Source: a virus
IMG/VR virus record: IMGVR_UViG_3300006737_000194
Location: 1-24,995 of that record
Reading direction: 5' to 3' (one strand)
DNA: 24,995 nucleotides
Shown here: positions 18,026 through 24,995 of the stretch, in pieces
How positions within the stretch are numbered: the stretch's first letter is position 1
Layout of the letters: every line of letters begins with the position of its first letter
The notes under the pieces: generated by a model
What the model saw: the letters and a program-made list of their open reading frames with translations, nothing else
What the model was told of the DNA's origin: nothing
Databases searched by the model: none
Position numbers and translations under genes: made by a program

Positions 18026-18638
18026 CTACCTGATTATTAGGACCTCTTGAATTTAGTCTTAACATAACATTAAATTCTGCTTGCAACACACTCTGTACAA
18101 TCATAGGTATAAGTTCCTCAGGAACAGGGTATTGCGTTACGTCATCACTTTCATAAGAACTAACTTCTGTAGGATTAGCAAACACTGCATTGATTTCTAC
18201 CGAACCACCTGTTGTTAAGCTTTCCCCTTCCCATATATATAGTTTTCTATCTGACAAACCAGCCACTTTGCTACTATTTTGCATAAACCTAGAACTACTT
18301 ACAAACATTCTATCATGGTTTTGAACTATCGGTAAAGGTACATAAGCAGACTCTACTGATGAATCATCTTTGTATGCTATGCTTCGAATTGCTTTATTAT
18401 CATTAAAACCAACTACTGCTTTTAAATCAATGCCTTTACTTGATGGTTGGGCAACATCTACTTGATAACAAGCGTTAGATGTTTTTCTACCATTGTCTGT
18501 GTATTTTACTAACAAGTTAGCTCTATGATAATGTATCATAAATTTAATTTGTCTTAAAGATACATCTGTATCATCTGGCGCAACCCCACCTGAGATTACA
18601 TTTCTGATATTGTACGCTATTTCATTTAATGTTGCCAT
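17988..18638 (-). CDS. Collar / portal-vertex ring-type structural protein
   Basis: A 216-residue protein from the ATG at 18638 (MATLNEIAYNIRN). A TTG 6 bp upstream (18644) extends it to 218, but the ATG gives the expected family-like beginning and is preferred. The N-terminal helix and the segment DVSLRQIKFMIHYHRANLLV, then a beta-rich core and a helical C-terminal part (PVPEELIPMIVQSVLQAEF), fit the small structural proteins found between the capsid and tail tubular genes in Bacteroidota podophages and crAss-like phages, where they form ring layers below the portal. The C-terminal 20 residues are polar and probably disordered. It lies 80 bp downstream of the 195-residue gene, across a spacer with a strong hairpin, and its 3' end overlaps the 146-residue gene by 38 bp. 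Confidence 0.75.
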   Translation of the reverse strand: MATLNEIAYNIRNVISGGVAPDDTDVSLRQIKFMIHYHRANLLVKYTDNGRKTSNACYQVDVAQPSSKGIDLKAVVGFNDNKAIRSIAYKDDSSVESAYVPLPIVQNHDRMFVSSSRFMQNSSKVAGLSDRKLYIWEGESLTTGGSVEINAVFANPTEVSSYESDDVTQYPVPEELIPMIVQSVLQAEFNVMLRLNSRGPNNQVDENTAKGKQEPQ

Positions 18639-18653
18639 AATCAATTTTTAATA

Positions 18654-18692
18654 AGAAAGGGCAAAGTAAGGAAACCCTACTCTACCCTTTCT
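18654..18692 (-). promoter_or_regulatory. 18-bp RNA hairpin in a 79-bp spacer between the two collar genes
   Basis: On the minus strand the two arms AGAAAGGGTAGAGTAGGG and CCTTACTTTGCCCTTTCT pair along all 18 positions (15 Watson-Crick, 3 G-U) around a UUU loop. The G-U pairs become A-C mismatches on the other strand, so the fold favours minus-strand RNA, the sense of transcription. No long U tract follows, so it is not a typical terminator. It ends about 15 nt before the ATG of the collar gene. An RNase III-type processing site, a transcript-stability element or a translational control hairpin are the main options. Confidence 0.75.
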
Positions 18693-18717
18693 AGAAAGCA
18701 GGGAGCAAAAAGCATCT

Positions 18718-19305
18718 TTAAACTCGTCGTTCAGTTATTTCCGCCTGAACAGCTTGGTATCTTGGGTCTCCCAATGTAGCAAGTACCTTACGAGCTGCGA
18801 TTTGACAAACTTCTTCGTGAGTTACATCACTTAAGTCTTCAAAATCAGTTGTGTATTGTAAATATGTTACAATAAGTTTAGTTAAACTAGAAAAACCTAT
18901 TGAACATATATTTCCTTCTTTAAAATAGATAACAGGATTACTAGCATCTGCTTTATTAAATGGGTCATTTAAATAAGCTGATATATCTTCTATTTGTATA
19001 ACTTTTACGTTTACATTAGGACTATCTTTTACATAAGCAGACAAAAATCTACCATATGTATCAGAGTCATCCATAGTTGCGATTGAAACTGGTGTTGTAT
19101 CTATAAAGTCTACTTCCTTGCTAATAACTAAATCACTAAGCTTATCTCTACTATCTTGTGTAGTTTCAAAGCCCATGTAATATTGCTGCACAAACTCATC
19201 AGTAGCCATTTTCATAAACTCGTCTAACTCTCCGTTACTAAAGTACGCAGTAGTTTCACTGTCTATAATGTTTCTAATTCGAGCTCTAGCACCAGCGTCA
19301 TTCAT
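18718..19305 (-). CDS. Putative head-tail connector / portal-vertex ring protein
   Basis: A 195-residue protein. The N-terminus (ARARIRNIIDSETTAYFSNG, then ELDEFMKMATDEFVQQY) is two helices of the type seen in phage head-tail connector and adaptor proteins, where an Asp/Ser-rich turn separates short helices that sit under the portal. A beta-rich middle (about 60-140) and a C-terminal helix (THEEVCQIAARKVLATLGDP) complete it. Its start overlaps the stop of the 224-residue gene by 1 bp (TAATG). By position after the capsid gene it corresponds to the ring proteins of crAss-like phages; the exact ring layer cannot be assigned from sequence. Confidence 0.75.
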   Translation of the reverse strand: MNDAGARARIRNIIDSETTAYFSNGELDEFMKMATDEFVQQYYMGFETTQDSRDKLSDLVISKEVDFIDTTPVSIATMDDSDTYGRFLSAYVKDSPNVNVKVIQIEDISAYLNDPFNKADASNPVIYFKEGNICSIGFSSLTKLIVTYLQYTTDFEDLSDVTHEEVCQIAARKVLATLGDPRYQAVQAEITERRV

Positions 19306-19979
19306 TATTCTTCTATTTTAATTATTTTCTTTTTTGGTTTATCGTTACCACGAATTTCATTCTTTAGTATAGCCAAGATGTCTTTGTTGTCTTTTAACCA
19401 AACTAAAACTTGTTCTTCGTTAGTACCAATTGCTTCCTTTCCATAATAGAAAGTATCATTTCTATAATCTAACTTTCTTTCTTTAACAGCTTCAACAACA
19501 AACACTCTTAAATCTTTTTCTGGGTCAAAATGTGTTTCCATAAAAGATTCAGGAGTTGCTTGCGCCACACCTATTATTTTTGCTCTTAAAGTATCCATGT
19601 CAGCGTTTAAATTCATACGCTTTAATGTTGCAAATTGAATTACTTCTGCTTCTGTCATTTTAGCAGCTTCTATAATAGCTCTTGCTGAATCTAAAGTATC
19701 TTTTGTTTTTTTCTCTTCTTGCCGTTTTAAATCAGTACGCTTCCATTCTCCCATTAAAACAGAAGGATGTGTTTTTAAAAAATTGTCAATTAACACATTA
19801 CTTTCAATGTCCATATCTAATAAGACTGTTGCATTGCGCCATATTAATTTTGAATTCTCTCCATTAATATCCAAATACTCAACTCTTTTTCCATTTTTAA
19901 GTTTGTAATTAGAAAAATGATAATAATTAAAATTTTTCAAATCATGAAACTCGTACTTTACAAAGTGATTGCTTTCCAT
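19305..19979 (-). CDS. Unknown protein downstream of the capsid gene
   Basis: A 224-residue protein with no family I recognise. The N-terminal ~60 residues are rich in aromatics and beta-type sequence (HFVKYEFHDLKNFNYYHFSN). Then comes a highly charged helical region with KRQEEKKTKDT (about 85-95). The C-terminal third has DYRNDTFYYGKEAIGTNEEQ followed by a predicted helix (VLVWLKDNKDILAILKNEI) and a basic tail (KPKKKIIKIEE). It is the first gene after the capsid terminator, so it depends on read-through or on a promoter not clearly visible; a partial TAnnTTTG match (TAAGTTTA) lies in the 61-bp spacer before it. A head-completion or auxiliary capsid role is a guess from its location. Confidence 0.7.
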   Translation of the reverse strand: MESNHFVKYEFHDLKNFNYYHFSNYKLKNGKRVEYLDINGENSKLIWRNATVLLDMDIESNVLIDNFLKTHPSVLMGEWKRTDLKRQEEKKTKDTLDSARAIIEAAKMTEAEVIQFATLKRMNLNADMDTLRAKIIGVAQATPESFMETHFDPEKDLRVFVVEAVKERKLDYRNDTFYYGKEAIGTNEEQVLVWLKDNKDILAILKNEIRGNDKPKKKIIKIEE

Positions 19980-20009
19980 CTTTTTGCTTTTTATTAATTA
20001 AACTTAAGT

Positions 20010-20034
20010 AAAAACACGCCCCCGAAGGGGCGCA
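20010..20034 (-). terminator. Intrinsic terminator after the major capsid gene (UUCG tetraloop)
   Basis: On the minus strand, 6 nt past the capsid stop codon, TGCGCCCC pairs with GGGGCGTG around a UUCG loop: six G-C pairs plus two terminal G-U pairs, closed by C-G, the especially stable C(UUCG)G form. A run of five U follows (20014-20010). This is a textbook intrinsic terminator in an otherwise very A+T-rich region. Placed between the most highly expressed gene and the collar and tail genes, it would set the capsid-to-tail expression ratio by partial termination. Confidence 0.92.
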
Positions 20035-20040
20035 TTAATA

Positions 20041-21519
20041 TTATATTACTAAACCAGTTGGTTTAAAGATACCACAAGATAGTGGGTTTCTTACTATAAT
20101 ACCTGATTGAGTTAACCAGTGACACTCGAATTTGTCATCTCCCGAAGCAGCTAACATAGACTTAGAGTCATAAGGATTAATCATACCTGGTACATATTTC
20201 TTAACCCAGTTACGGTTAGTGCCTTCAGCACCTTTAGAGATAAGCTCGATGTTTGCAACACCTTGTTGTACGCCCATATCTAAAAATACCATTAAACCTG
20301 AAAGGTTAGCACCTTTAAATCCTGTGCTTGAACCGTCAGCATTAATTTCAGCATTAGCAGCATAACCTGGAGCAGCTGCAATATTCGGGTCATCAAATAC
20401 TGGACAGTGTGCTAAAGTAATTTTATTACCCATACACATGTAAGAACTAAAGTTAGAACCTACAGCAATTTCTTGACCAGCCTTATCAACTAAAATTGAT
20501 GAAGCTTGACCTCCATTAGAGAACAATAAGTCTTTCATTGCTCTGTGGAATTGAACTTTACCTTGAGTACCTGTAAATACTACATACTCATTACCTGTTG
20601 CATTTTGTGCATTTAATGATAATTGAGCCATGAAGTCAACAAGTTGGTCTTCAGTAACATTCTTATCTTCTTCGTAAGTAAGAACGTTAGTAGAAGAAAT
20701 TTGTGCTAGTAAACCATCACCAATAATTGGCACACCTGTAATAGGGTCTGGGTTAGAACCAGCAGTAGATGCAGTATATTGTGCAATAGAAGATTTACCA
20801 AACCAACGCATAACTTCTAAGTCATACATAAACTGAGCTTCAGTTTGTTGCTCTTTAGTAAAGAACCATAAACGGTGTCCATTATGTTCAACCCATGTAA
20901 CATCTGTAAGGTCACGAGCATCAATAACTAATTTCTTACGAGAAATAGTTAACCAGTTTTTACGAGTTTCTGGGTAAGCGTAACCTTCACCTACTGTAGA
21001 GCCTTCAGAAGCTTCTCCAAATGCATTACCAATTACAGCAACAACAGAATTAGCTGCTAATATTGTATTTGTAGCAACAGATGCTGTTAAAGCAATTGCA
21101 GTTAAAGCACGAGAACCACCTGAAACAGCAGCTACAGCTGTTACATAGTATTGTGAACCATCAGCAAGACGAATAATATCGAACTTGTTAACCATACAAA
21201 CATCATCACCAGTTTCAACAACTTTAATAGTTGTAAGTGTGTCACCAACAGAAACAGCGTTACCTCCATTGTGAGCAAGAGCTGTTTTTAGTTTTTGTAA
21301 TTTTCTGTATCGAGCCATAGACTTCCATTCGAAAGAATTGTCTCCTAATACTTTTTCACTAGCACCAAAACCTAATTTTTCAAGAAGGTAAGTTGTAGTG
21401 TATCGAGGATAAAGCTCGATTACTTTTTTTGCAATCTCTGGGTATTTAAGCAAATTTGCTACCAGAGCATTTTCTGCCGTGTTATGGGCAGCGTCATATT
21501 TAGCGTTATATACTCTCAT
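20041..21519 (-). CDS. Major capsid protein (crAss-like)
   Basis: A 492-residue protein with the size, position and sequence character of crAss-like major capsid proteins (HK97 fold expected). It follows portal and scaffold genes and is followed by a strong terminator. The N-terminal helical part (NTAENALVANLLKYPEIAKK, residues 13-32) and the segment around 207-245 (DVTWVEHNGHRLWFFTKEQQ, then EVMRWFG) match the E-loop/helical region pattern of this group. Residues about 90-170 are Ala/Val/Thr-rich beta sequence that could be an insertion domain. No cleavage site is obvious. Its start is preceded by a 52-bp A+T-rich spacer with an inverted repeat and possible promoter elements. The call is by homology pattern and gene order. 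Confidence 0.88.
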   Translation of the reverse strand: MRVYNAKYDAAHNTAENALVANLLKYPEIAKKVIELYPRYTTTYLLEKLGFGASEKVLGDNSFEWKSMARYRKLQKLKTALAHNGGNAVSVGDTLTTIKVVETGDDVCMVNKFDIIRLADGSQYYVTAVAAVSGGSRALTAIALTASVATNTILAANSVVAVIGNAFGEASEGSTVGEGYAYPETRKNWLTISRKKLVIDARDLTDVTWVEHNGHRLWFFTKEQQTEAQFMYDLEVMRWFGKSSIAQYTASTAGSNPDPITGVPIIGDGLLAQISSTNVLTYEEDKNVTEDQLVDFMAQLSLNAQNATGNEYVVFTGTQGKVQFHRAMKDLLFSNGGQASSILVDKAGQEIAVGSNFSSYMCMGNKITLAHCPVFDDPNIAAAPGYAANAEINADGSSTGFKGANLSGLMVFLDMGVQQGVANIELISKGAEGTNRNWVKKYVPGMINPYDSKSMLAASGDDKFECHWLTQSGIIVRNPLSCGIFKPTGLVI

Positions 21520-21571
21520 TATTTCTGAGTGTTTTAAAAATTAAAAATTGTTTTATATAAACAATATATAA
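21520..21571 (-). promoter_or_regulatory. Capsid-gene leader with inverted repeat and possible Bacteroidota promoter
   Basis: The spacer is almost pure A+T. ATTGTTT (21547-21553) and AAACAAT (21559-21565) form a perfect 7-bp inverted repeat with a 5-nt loop, just after the scaffold stop. On the minus strand, TTG (21564-21562) followed after 18 bp by TAATTTTT (21543-21536) approximates the Bacteroidota -33/-7 elements (TTG and TAnnTTTG). The TTG lies within the repeat. The repeat is certain; a promoter is only plausible, because AT-rich DNA gives many partial matches. Confidence 0.35.
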
Positions 21572-22588
21572 TTATGAACCTAAAAACTTATTCGGGTCAA
21601 AGCCTTTGCTTGGAGCCTCAAAACTGTTAGAAGAACGATTACCTCTACTTGGAGAAGTAATACCATCTAGAACTTTTGATTTTCCTTGTTCGACGCCTTG
21701 CGTTCTAATCATCTTGAAAATCTTGTCCTTGTTTCGCCATAAGAAAGCGGCCTCCGCAACATTGGCATGAGACTCAAATATGTCTTGGGCGAAATCTCCT
21801 TTGGTTATGTAACTATACAGTTGTTTCTTGTCTTTTTGAGAAATCTTACCTCCAAAAAACTCTTCTTTATTTCTTATAAAGTTTTGTAGTTCTTTGCGAG
21901 ATTTTGTAGCCTTCTCTGCCTTTTGCTTTTCTACTTGTACTTTTTCGTTTCGCAATCTATCCTTTTCACTATGGATATGCTTTGTTAATTGCTGACGAAT
22001 TAAAGTTGCTTCTCTTTTTAACAAACCTGCATCTGTTAACCTATCAATAGTATCATCAATTGCATCATCATCATACTTAGATGCTCTCATATCTGCTATT
22101 ACAAGGTCTTTATCAGATAGCTCTAAGAAACTATTAAGATTTTTAATAGCTTCATTGTCACTTACCTGAGGCTTCATAGCATCTTGAACTTTTGCTATAA
22201 ACTCTTCTTTGCTCGTTGCCTCAATACCTGCTTCTTTGCTAATATTTTCCCAATCCAATTCTGCTGATGAAGACTGTTCCTCTTCTGCCACTTCCTCTTC
22301 GACGTCATCCCAATCTTCTGTTTCCTGCTCTTTCGTTTCGGCTTCAGGTTCATCAACCTTTGCTTCCACTTCGGTATTAGTTTCCACAGAGTCCCACGAA
22401 AAACCTTCATCATTTTCTGTTTCTGTTGTTTCACCTGATGTAGCTTCTTGTGGCTGTTCTTCATCTGTCATTGTTTTGACTGCTTCAACAGCGTCGTCAC
22501 TTAAAAACGCTGATGGGTCAAAACCTTCCTGTTTTGTTTCTTCTGAAGCATTTACCGCTTCCTCAATAATTTTGCTTTCTTCTGCCAT
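21572..22588 (-). CDS. Capsid scaffolding protein
   Basis: A 338-residue protein. The N-terminal ~110 residues are extremely acidic (Glu/Asp/Thr/Ser). The middle and C-terminal parts are helical and charged, with the basic coiled-coil-like segment KDRLRNEKVQVEKQKAEKAT near 215-235. This composition, and the place between portal and major capsid genes, is the standard signature of a phage scaffold that guides prohead assembly and is then lost. Two short repeats stand out: GFDPSAFL near residue 22 and GFDPNKFL near 329; and three Trp motifs (FSWDSV W65, EDWDDV W93, LDWENI W113). There is no protease signature. It begins 30 bp after the portal stop. Confidence 0.82.
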   Translation of the reverse strand: MAEESKIIEEAVNASEETKQEGFDPSAFLSDDAVEAVKTMTDEEQPQEATSGETTETENDEGFSWDSVETNTEVEAKVDEPEAETKEQETEDWDDVEEEVAEEEQSSSAELDWENISKEAGIEATSKEEFIAKVQDAMKPQVSDNEAIKNLNSFLELSDKDLVIADMRASKYDDDAIDDTIDRLTDAGLLKREATLIRQQLTKHIHSEKDRLRNEKVQVEKQKAEKATKSRKELQNFIRNKEEFFGGKISQKDKKQLYSYITKGDFAQDIFESHANVAEAAFLWRNKDKIFKMIRTQGVEQGKSKVLDGITSPSRGNRSSNSFEAPSKGFDPNKFLGS

Positions 22589-22610
22589 TTTTATTGCTTT
22601 TAACTGTTTA

Positions 22611-22618
22611 CAAATATA
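22611..22618 (-). promoter_or_regulatory. Candidate -7 promoter element (TATATTTG) before the scaffold gene
   Basis: The minus-strand sequence TATATTTG in the 30-bp gap between portal and scaffold matches the Bacteroidota -7 consensus TAnnTTTG exactly and lies about 25 bp before the scaffold ATG. A matching -33 TTG at the right distance is not visible; that stretch lies inside the portal C-terminus. It could give extra scaffold and capsid transcription independent of the portal. Confidence 0.3.
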
Positions 22619-24874
22619 TTACTTTTTTTGAACACTTTTTGCTGACTCTATTTTCATTGATTGCTCTGCATCTTTTTCTTTTTGCTGAGAATTAAAATCT
22701 GCTTTTATTTTTTCTAAACTTAATTTATTCTTTTCTCTAACATCATCTATATCTCTATGAGCATCAGACGCTACTTCTTGTGCAGCAACTCTTGCTTCAG
22801 CATTTATTTGAGCAACTTTTATTCTACCCTCTATATCCATTTGTTTAAGTTGCATGTCTGCTTGTGATTGTTGTGCTTGCGCTTCTGCTGCAGCTTGTTG
22901 CTGTTGCATAGCTTGCTGTTGAGCCGCTTGTTGTTGTTTACGCATAGCGTCAATCCCTTGCTCAAGTACAACTTGCGCTTCCGTCATAGTATCTGCTTTC
23001 ATAACTTTAAGAGCATCTAAAAGAGTAATAGTACCTGACTGTAATGCTGCTTGTGACATTTGTTGCACCGCTTGTTTAAGAGCGTCATCTTTACCTGAAT
23101 CTCCCATAAAAATACCATAATCATTAAGAGCTACATCGGGTAGTATGTTAAGCATCTTATATCCTGCATCACCTAAAATAAAGCCTGCCTTTTTACCTCC
23201 AGACCAAGCTATCTTCATAAGGTTTGCTAATTTTTCAAATACTTTCTTTTTAACTTCATTATGTGTAAAAAACCAACTACCTGTAGATATAGAAGATTGT
23301 GATACTGAGCGCTGTACATTACCTACATACTCATACTGCTCAACAGCTCCTTCTCTTTGTGGTGATACACCAGATACTTGACCTGCCGTTTGTTCAAGCA
23401 TTAATTTCAAATTAATAAGTTGTTGCACTGAATTAGATAGTGTAAAATCAACTTGTTGAAATTGATTAAAAGATGCAGAATCCCCTCCTTCATCTCTTGT
23501 GTTTATAGGTATGATACCATCATTCTTAAGGTGATACATAACCTCTTGCATATCCATACCAATATTGGAAGGCATTTGTGACACATCATACACTACTGCT
23601 TTACCACCTGAACGAGCAAGAGCTAGTTCTATATGGTACATTACAATATTATACAACATTTGTATGTGCCGCATAATATCTACTAAGCTTGTAGGTTTTC
23701 CTGTAGTGTGATTGTATACTACACCTACATAAGATAAAGATGTGCTACCAGCGTCGTCAACAGACCTAACTTGATTAGGGCGTCTTCTGCAATTAACCAA
23801 TATTTGACCACCGATTTTCGTACCTTCCCATATATCATCAACACATTTTGTTTCAATAACGTCTCCTTTTCTTTTTCTGTATCTATCACCTACAACTTTT
23901 TTAAATGGTTGCTCTGGATTAAATTTATTTTCTGATATTTTAAATCTAAGCGCTTTTATTGATTTCCACTCAGCAGAGATTACTCTTACTTTGACTGTTT
24001 TTGAGTGGTCTATTTCTACCCAATTAAATACACCATTCCATCTGTCAATATTATCAGATGTTGTATGTCGCATCTCCTCTAACTGTCTTACATCATCTTC
24101 ATCAAGCTGGTCCCTAAATTCATCTATAACTTCATTTACAGTAAGCCATCTCTCTTCACCTGCCCATTGTGCATTATCTAAAAAGTCCGAATCAATTGAT
24201 TTATCAAAAACAAATGTTCTTGGGTCAACTCTTCTTACATAAGGGTCGCCATCTTTTACATATACCTTATAAAATTCTTTTGCTGTAACAAGCAGGTCGC
24301 GCATACCTTCTCTAAACATATGTTTGAATTGGTATTTCTGCGCCAAATAATCAAGTCCGTCATGTATTGATTCTTCTACAACTTCTTTGTATTGGTATCT
24401 CATGAACTGGTCTATATCGTCAGGTATAGGAAAATCTTTGTTATCCATTTCAATCTCCATACCAAACTCTTTTTCTACGTCTTGATTTACATGCTTAAGA
24501 AGTTCATTAGCAATTAAAGAAACTTTAAACTGTTCTTTTCTTAACGCAGCATCTAAGTTTATAGCATAAACATTTTTATCAAGAGGTCTTGACAAATCCT
24601 CATTACACAATAAATCTATTTTATTACGAGTTATAGGGTAATTAGCCATTGTTGCAGGCGACGGCATATTGTATTGCTCTGTTACATAACTATAATCATC
24701 ATATTCTAAATCACCGTTATACAATCTATAGTTTCTTATGTCTTTGTCATAATCACTAATAGAACCTTCTGCATTATTGTGTTCTAATTGCTTTACAATT
24801 GCGTTTATGTTTTGGTCACACCATTCAATAGTTTTTTCACTATCTGATATAAACTGCTTTGGGAAATTACTCAT
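22619..24874 (-). CDS. Portal protein (crAss-like)
   Basis: A 751-residue protein with the length and order typical of crAss-like portals. The N-terminal part has IEWCDQNINAIVKQLEHN, then YRLYNGDLEYDDYSYVTEQY and a MPSPATMANYPITRNKID segment, which is how these portals begin. The core carries many aromatic/charged beta segments (DGDPYVRRVDPRTFVFDKS near 210-230) and the wing/stem region. The last ~110 residues are Gln/Ala-rich (RKQQQAAQQQAMQQQQAAAE and onward) and then highly charged coiled-coil-like, a common portal tail. It forms the dodecameric ring through which DNA is packaged and the tail attaches. It starts 4 bp after the stop of the upstream partial gene, so it is the second gene of the visible operon. 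The assignment is by pattern and gene order. Confidence 0.87.
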   Translation of the reverse strand: MSNFPKQFISDSEKTIEWCDQNINAIVKQLEHNNAEGSISDYDKDIRNYRLYNGDLEYDDYSYVTEQYNMPSPATMANYPITRNKIDLLCNEDLSRPLDKNVYAINLDAALRKEQFKVSLIANELLKHVNQDVEKEFGMEIEMDNKDFPIPDDIDQFMRYQYKEVVEESIHDGLDYLAQKYQFKHMFREGMRDLLVTAKEFYKVYVKDGDPYVRRVDPRTFVFDKSIDSDFLDNAQWAGEERWLTVNEVIDEFRDQLDEDDVRQLEEMRHTTSDNIDRWNGVFNWVEIDHSKTVKVRVISAEWKSIKALRFKISENKFNPEQPFKKVVGDRYRKRKGDVIETKCVDDIWEGTKIGGQILVNCRRRPNQVRSVDDAGSTSLSYVGVVYNHTTGKPTSLVDIMRHIQMLYNIVMYHIELALARSGGKAVVYDVSQMPSNIGMDMQEVMYHLKNDGIIPINTRDEGGDSASFNQFQQVDFTLSNSVQQLINLKLMLEQTAGQVSGVSPQREGAVEQYEYVGNVQRSVSQSSISTGSWFFTHNEVKKKVFEKLANLMKIAWSGGKKAGFILGDAGYKMLNILPDVALNDYGIFMGDSGKDDALKQAVQQMSQAALQSGTITLLDALKVMKADTMTEAQVVLEQGIDAMRKQQQAAQQQAMQQQQAAAEAQAQQSQADMQLKQMDIEGRIKVAQINAEARVAAQEVASDAHRDIDDVREKNKLSLEKIKADFNSQQKEKDAEQSMKIESAKSVQKK

Positions 24875-24878
24875 CTTA

Positions 24879-24995
24879 TTAAACTTTATATGGAACTAAT
24901 CTTCCGTTTTCTCTTTTATAAAACACAAAGCCTATGCCTTGTTGTGTTGCTTTTTCCATCTTTACTTGCTTATCATATAAATCTATATCATGTAT
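24879..24995 (-). CDS. C-terminal end of an upstream gene (5' end outside window)
   Basis: The last 38 codons plus a TAA stop of a frame entering from the right edge. They end in GFVFYKRENGRLVPYKV after a basic, helical start (YDKQVKMEKATQQ). Its stop lies 4 bp before the portal ATG, so the two genes share one transcript. In crAss-like phages the large terminase subunit often lies near the portal, but nothing in these 38 residues is diagnostic, so the identity is open. Confidence 0.6.
   Translation of the reverse strand: MHDIDLYDKQVKMEKATQQGIGFVFYKRENGRLVPYKV

Noticed and set aside
18638-18644. TTG start at 18644 for the collar gene
   Set aside because: The ATG at 18638 gives the family-like start MATLNEIAYNIRN; the TTG adds only two residues.
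20001-20009. Promoter for the 224-residue gene based on TAAGTTTA
   Set aside because: It is one mismatch from TAnnTTTG but has no convincing -33 element; such matches are common by chance in DNA this A+T-rich, so it was not listed as a feature.
22195-22464. Minus-strand 89-codon Lys-rich frame inside the scaffold gene
   Set aside because: It is another reading frame of the scaffold gene with low-complexity composition and no own start context.
22209-22631. Plus-strand 140-codon Ser-rich frame
   Set aside because: It is the antisense shadow of the Glu/Asp-rich scaffold gene; the Ser-rich composition is what reverse-complemented Glu/Asp codons give.
1-24995. tRNA genes, CRISPR array, insertion sequences, integrase or attachment sites
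   Set aside because: No cloverleaf-like G+C-rich segments, spaced direct repeats, transposase/integrase motifs or terminal inverted repeats were seen.

Overview
This window is a late (structural) gene block of a tailed, short-tailed double-stranded DNA phage, very probably a crAss-like phage (Crassvirales) or close relative infecting a Bacteroidota host. The reasons are gene order and protein character: portal, acidic scaffold, major capsid protein, several small portal-vertex/collar proteins, tail tubular protein, a huge beta-rich tail protein, three ejection/cargo-type proteins and a giant multidomain protein. The DNA is strongly A+T-rich. Starts are preceded by A-rich sequence rather than Shine-Dalgarno motifs, as is usual in Bacteroidota. 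All three standard stops end genes (TAG at 7231 and 11024, TGA at 12193), so there is no sign of stop-codon reassignment. Every gene is on the minus strand, so the block is read from the right end of the window to the left.

In reading order: 24995-24879 is the C-terminal tail of an unidentified upstream gene (the terminase is a guess from position). 24874-22619 is the portal protein, 22588-21572 the scaffold and 21519-20041 the major capsid protein. A strong intrinsic terminator with a UUCG tetraloop follows the capsid gene at once. Then come a 224-residue protein of unknown function, two small collar/ring-type proteins (195 and 216-218 residues) separated by an 18-bp RNA hairpin, a 146-residue basic protein, a tail tubular protein (199 residues) and a 1595-residue tail 'stabilization/muzzle' protein. 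Three likely internal/ejected virion proteins follow (390, 682 and 580 residues); the 682-residue one starts with a lysozyme-like domain of the GH108 type. The left 7.2 kb is one uninterrupted reading frame of at least 2409 residues that runs off the window.

The giant protein is the most interesting object. It starts with a linker and an Ala/Gly-rich hydrophobic segment typical of ejected phage proteins. It then has a near-canonical E3-subunit-binding-type domain, a zincin-type HExxH metalloprotease site, and a long C-terminal part that I infer to be a single-chain (RdRP/YonO/crAss-like) virion RNA polymerase. That part resembles the first double-psi beta-barrel; the catalytic Asp motif would lie beyond the window. 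The protein also carries a perfect 12-residue internal duplication. Together the block suggests one programme: build the capsid, attach the tail, and load it with a lysozyme and a polymerase-containing ejection protein.

The genes are packed so tightly (1- and 4-bp overlaps, 2-bp gaps) that the few spacers stand out. Three of them hold convincing or possible signals: the terminator after the capsid gene, the strand-biased hairpin between the collar genes, and AT-rich candidate promoter elements before the scaffold and capsid genes. I see no tRNA, CRISPR array, insertion sequence or attachment site.
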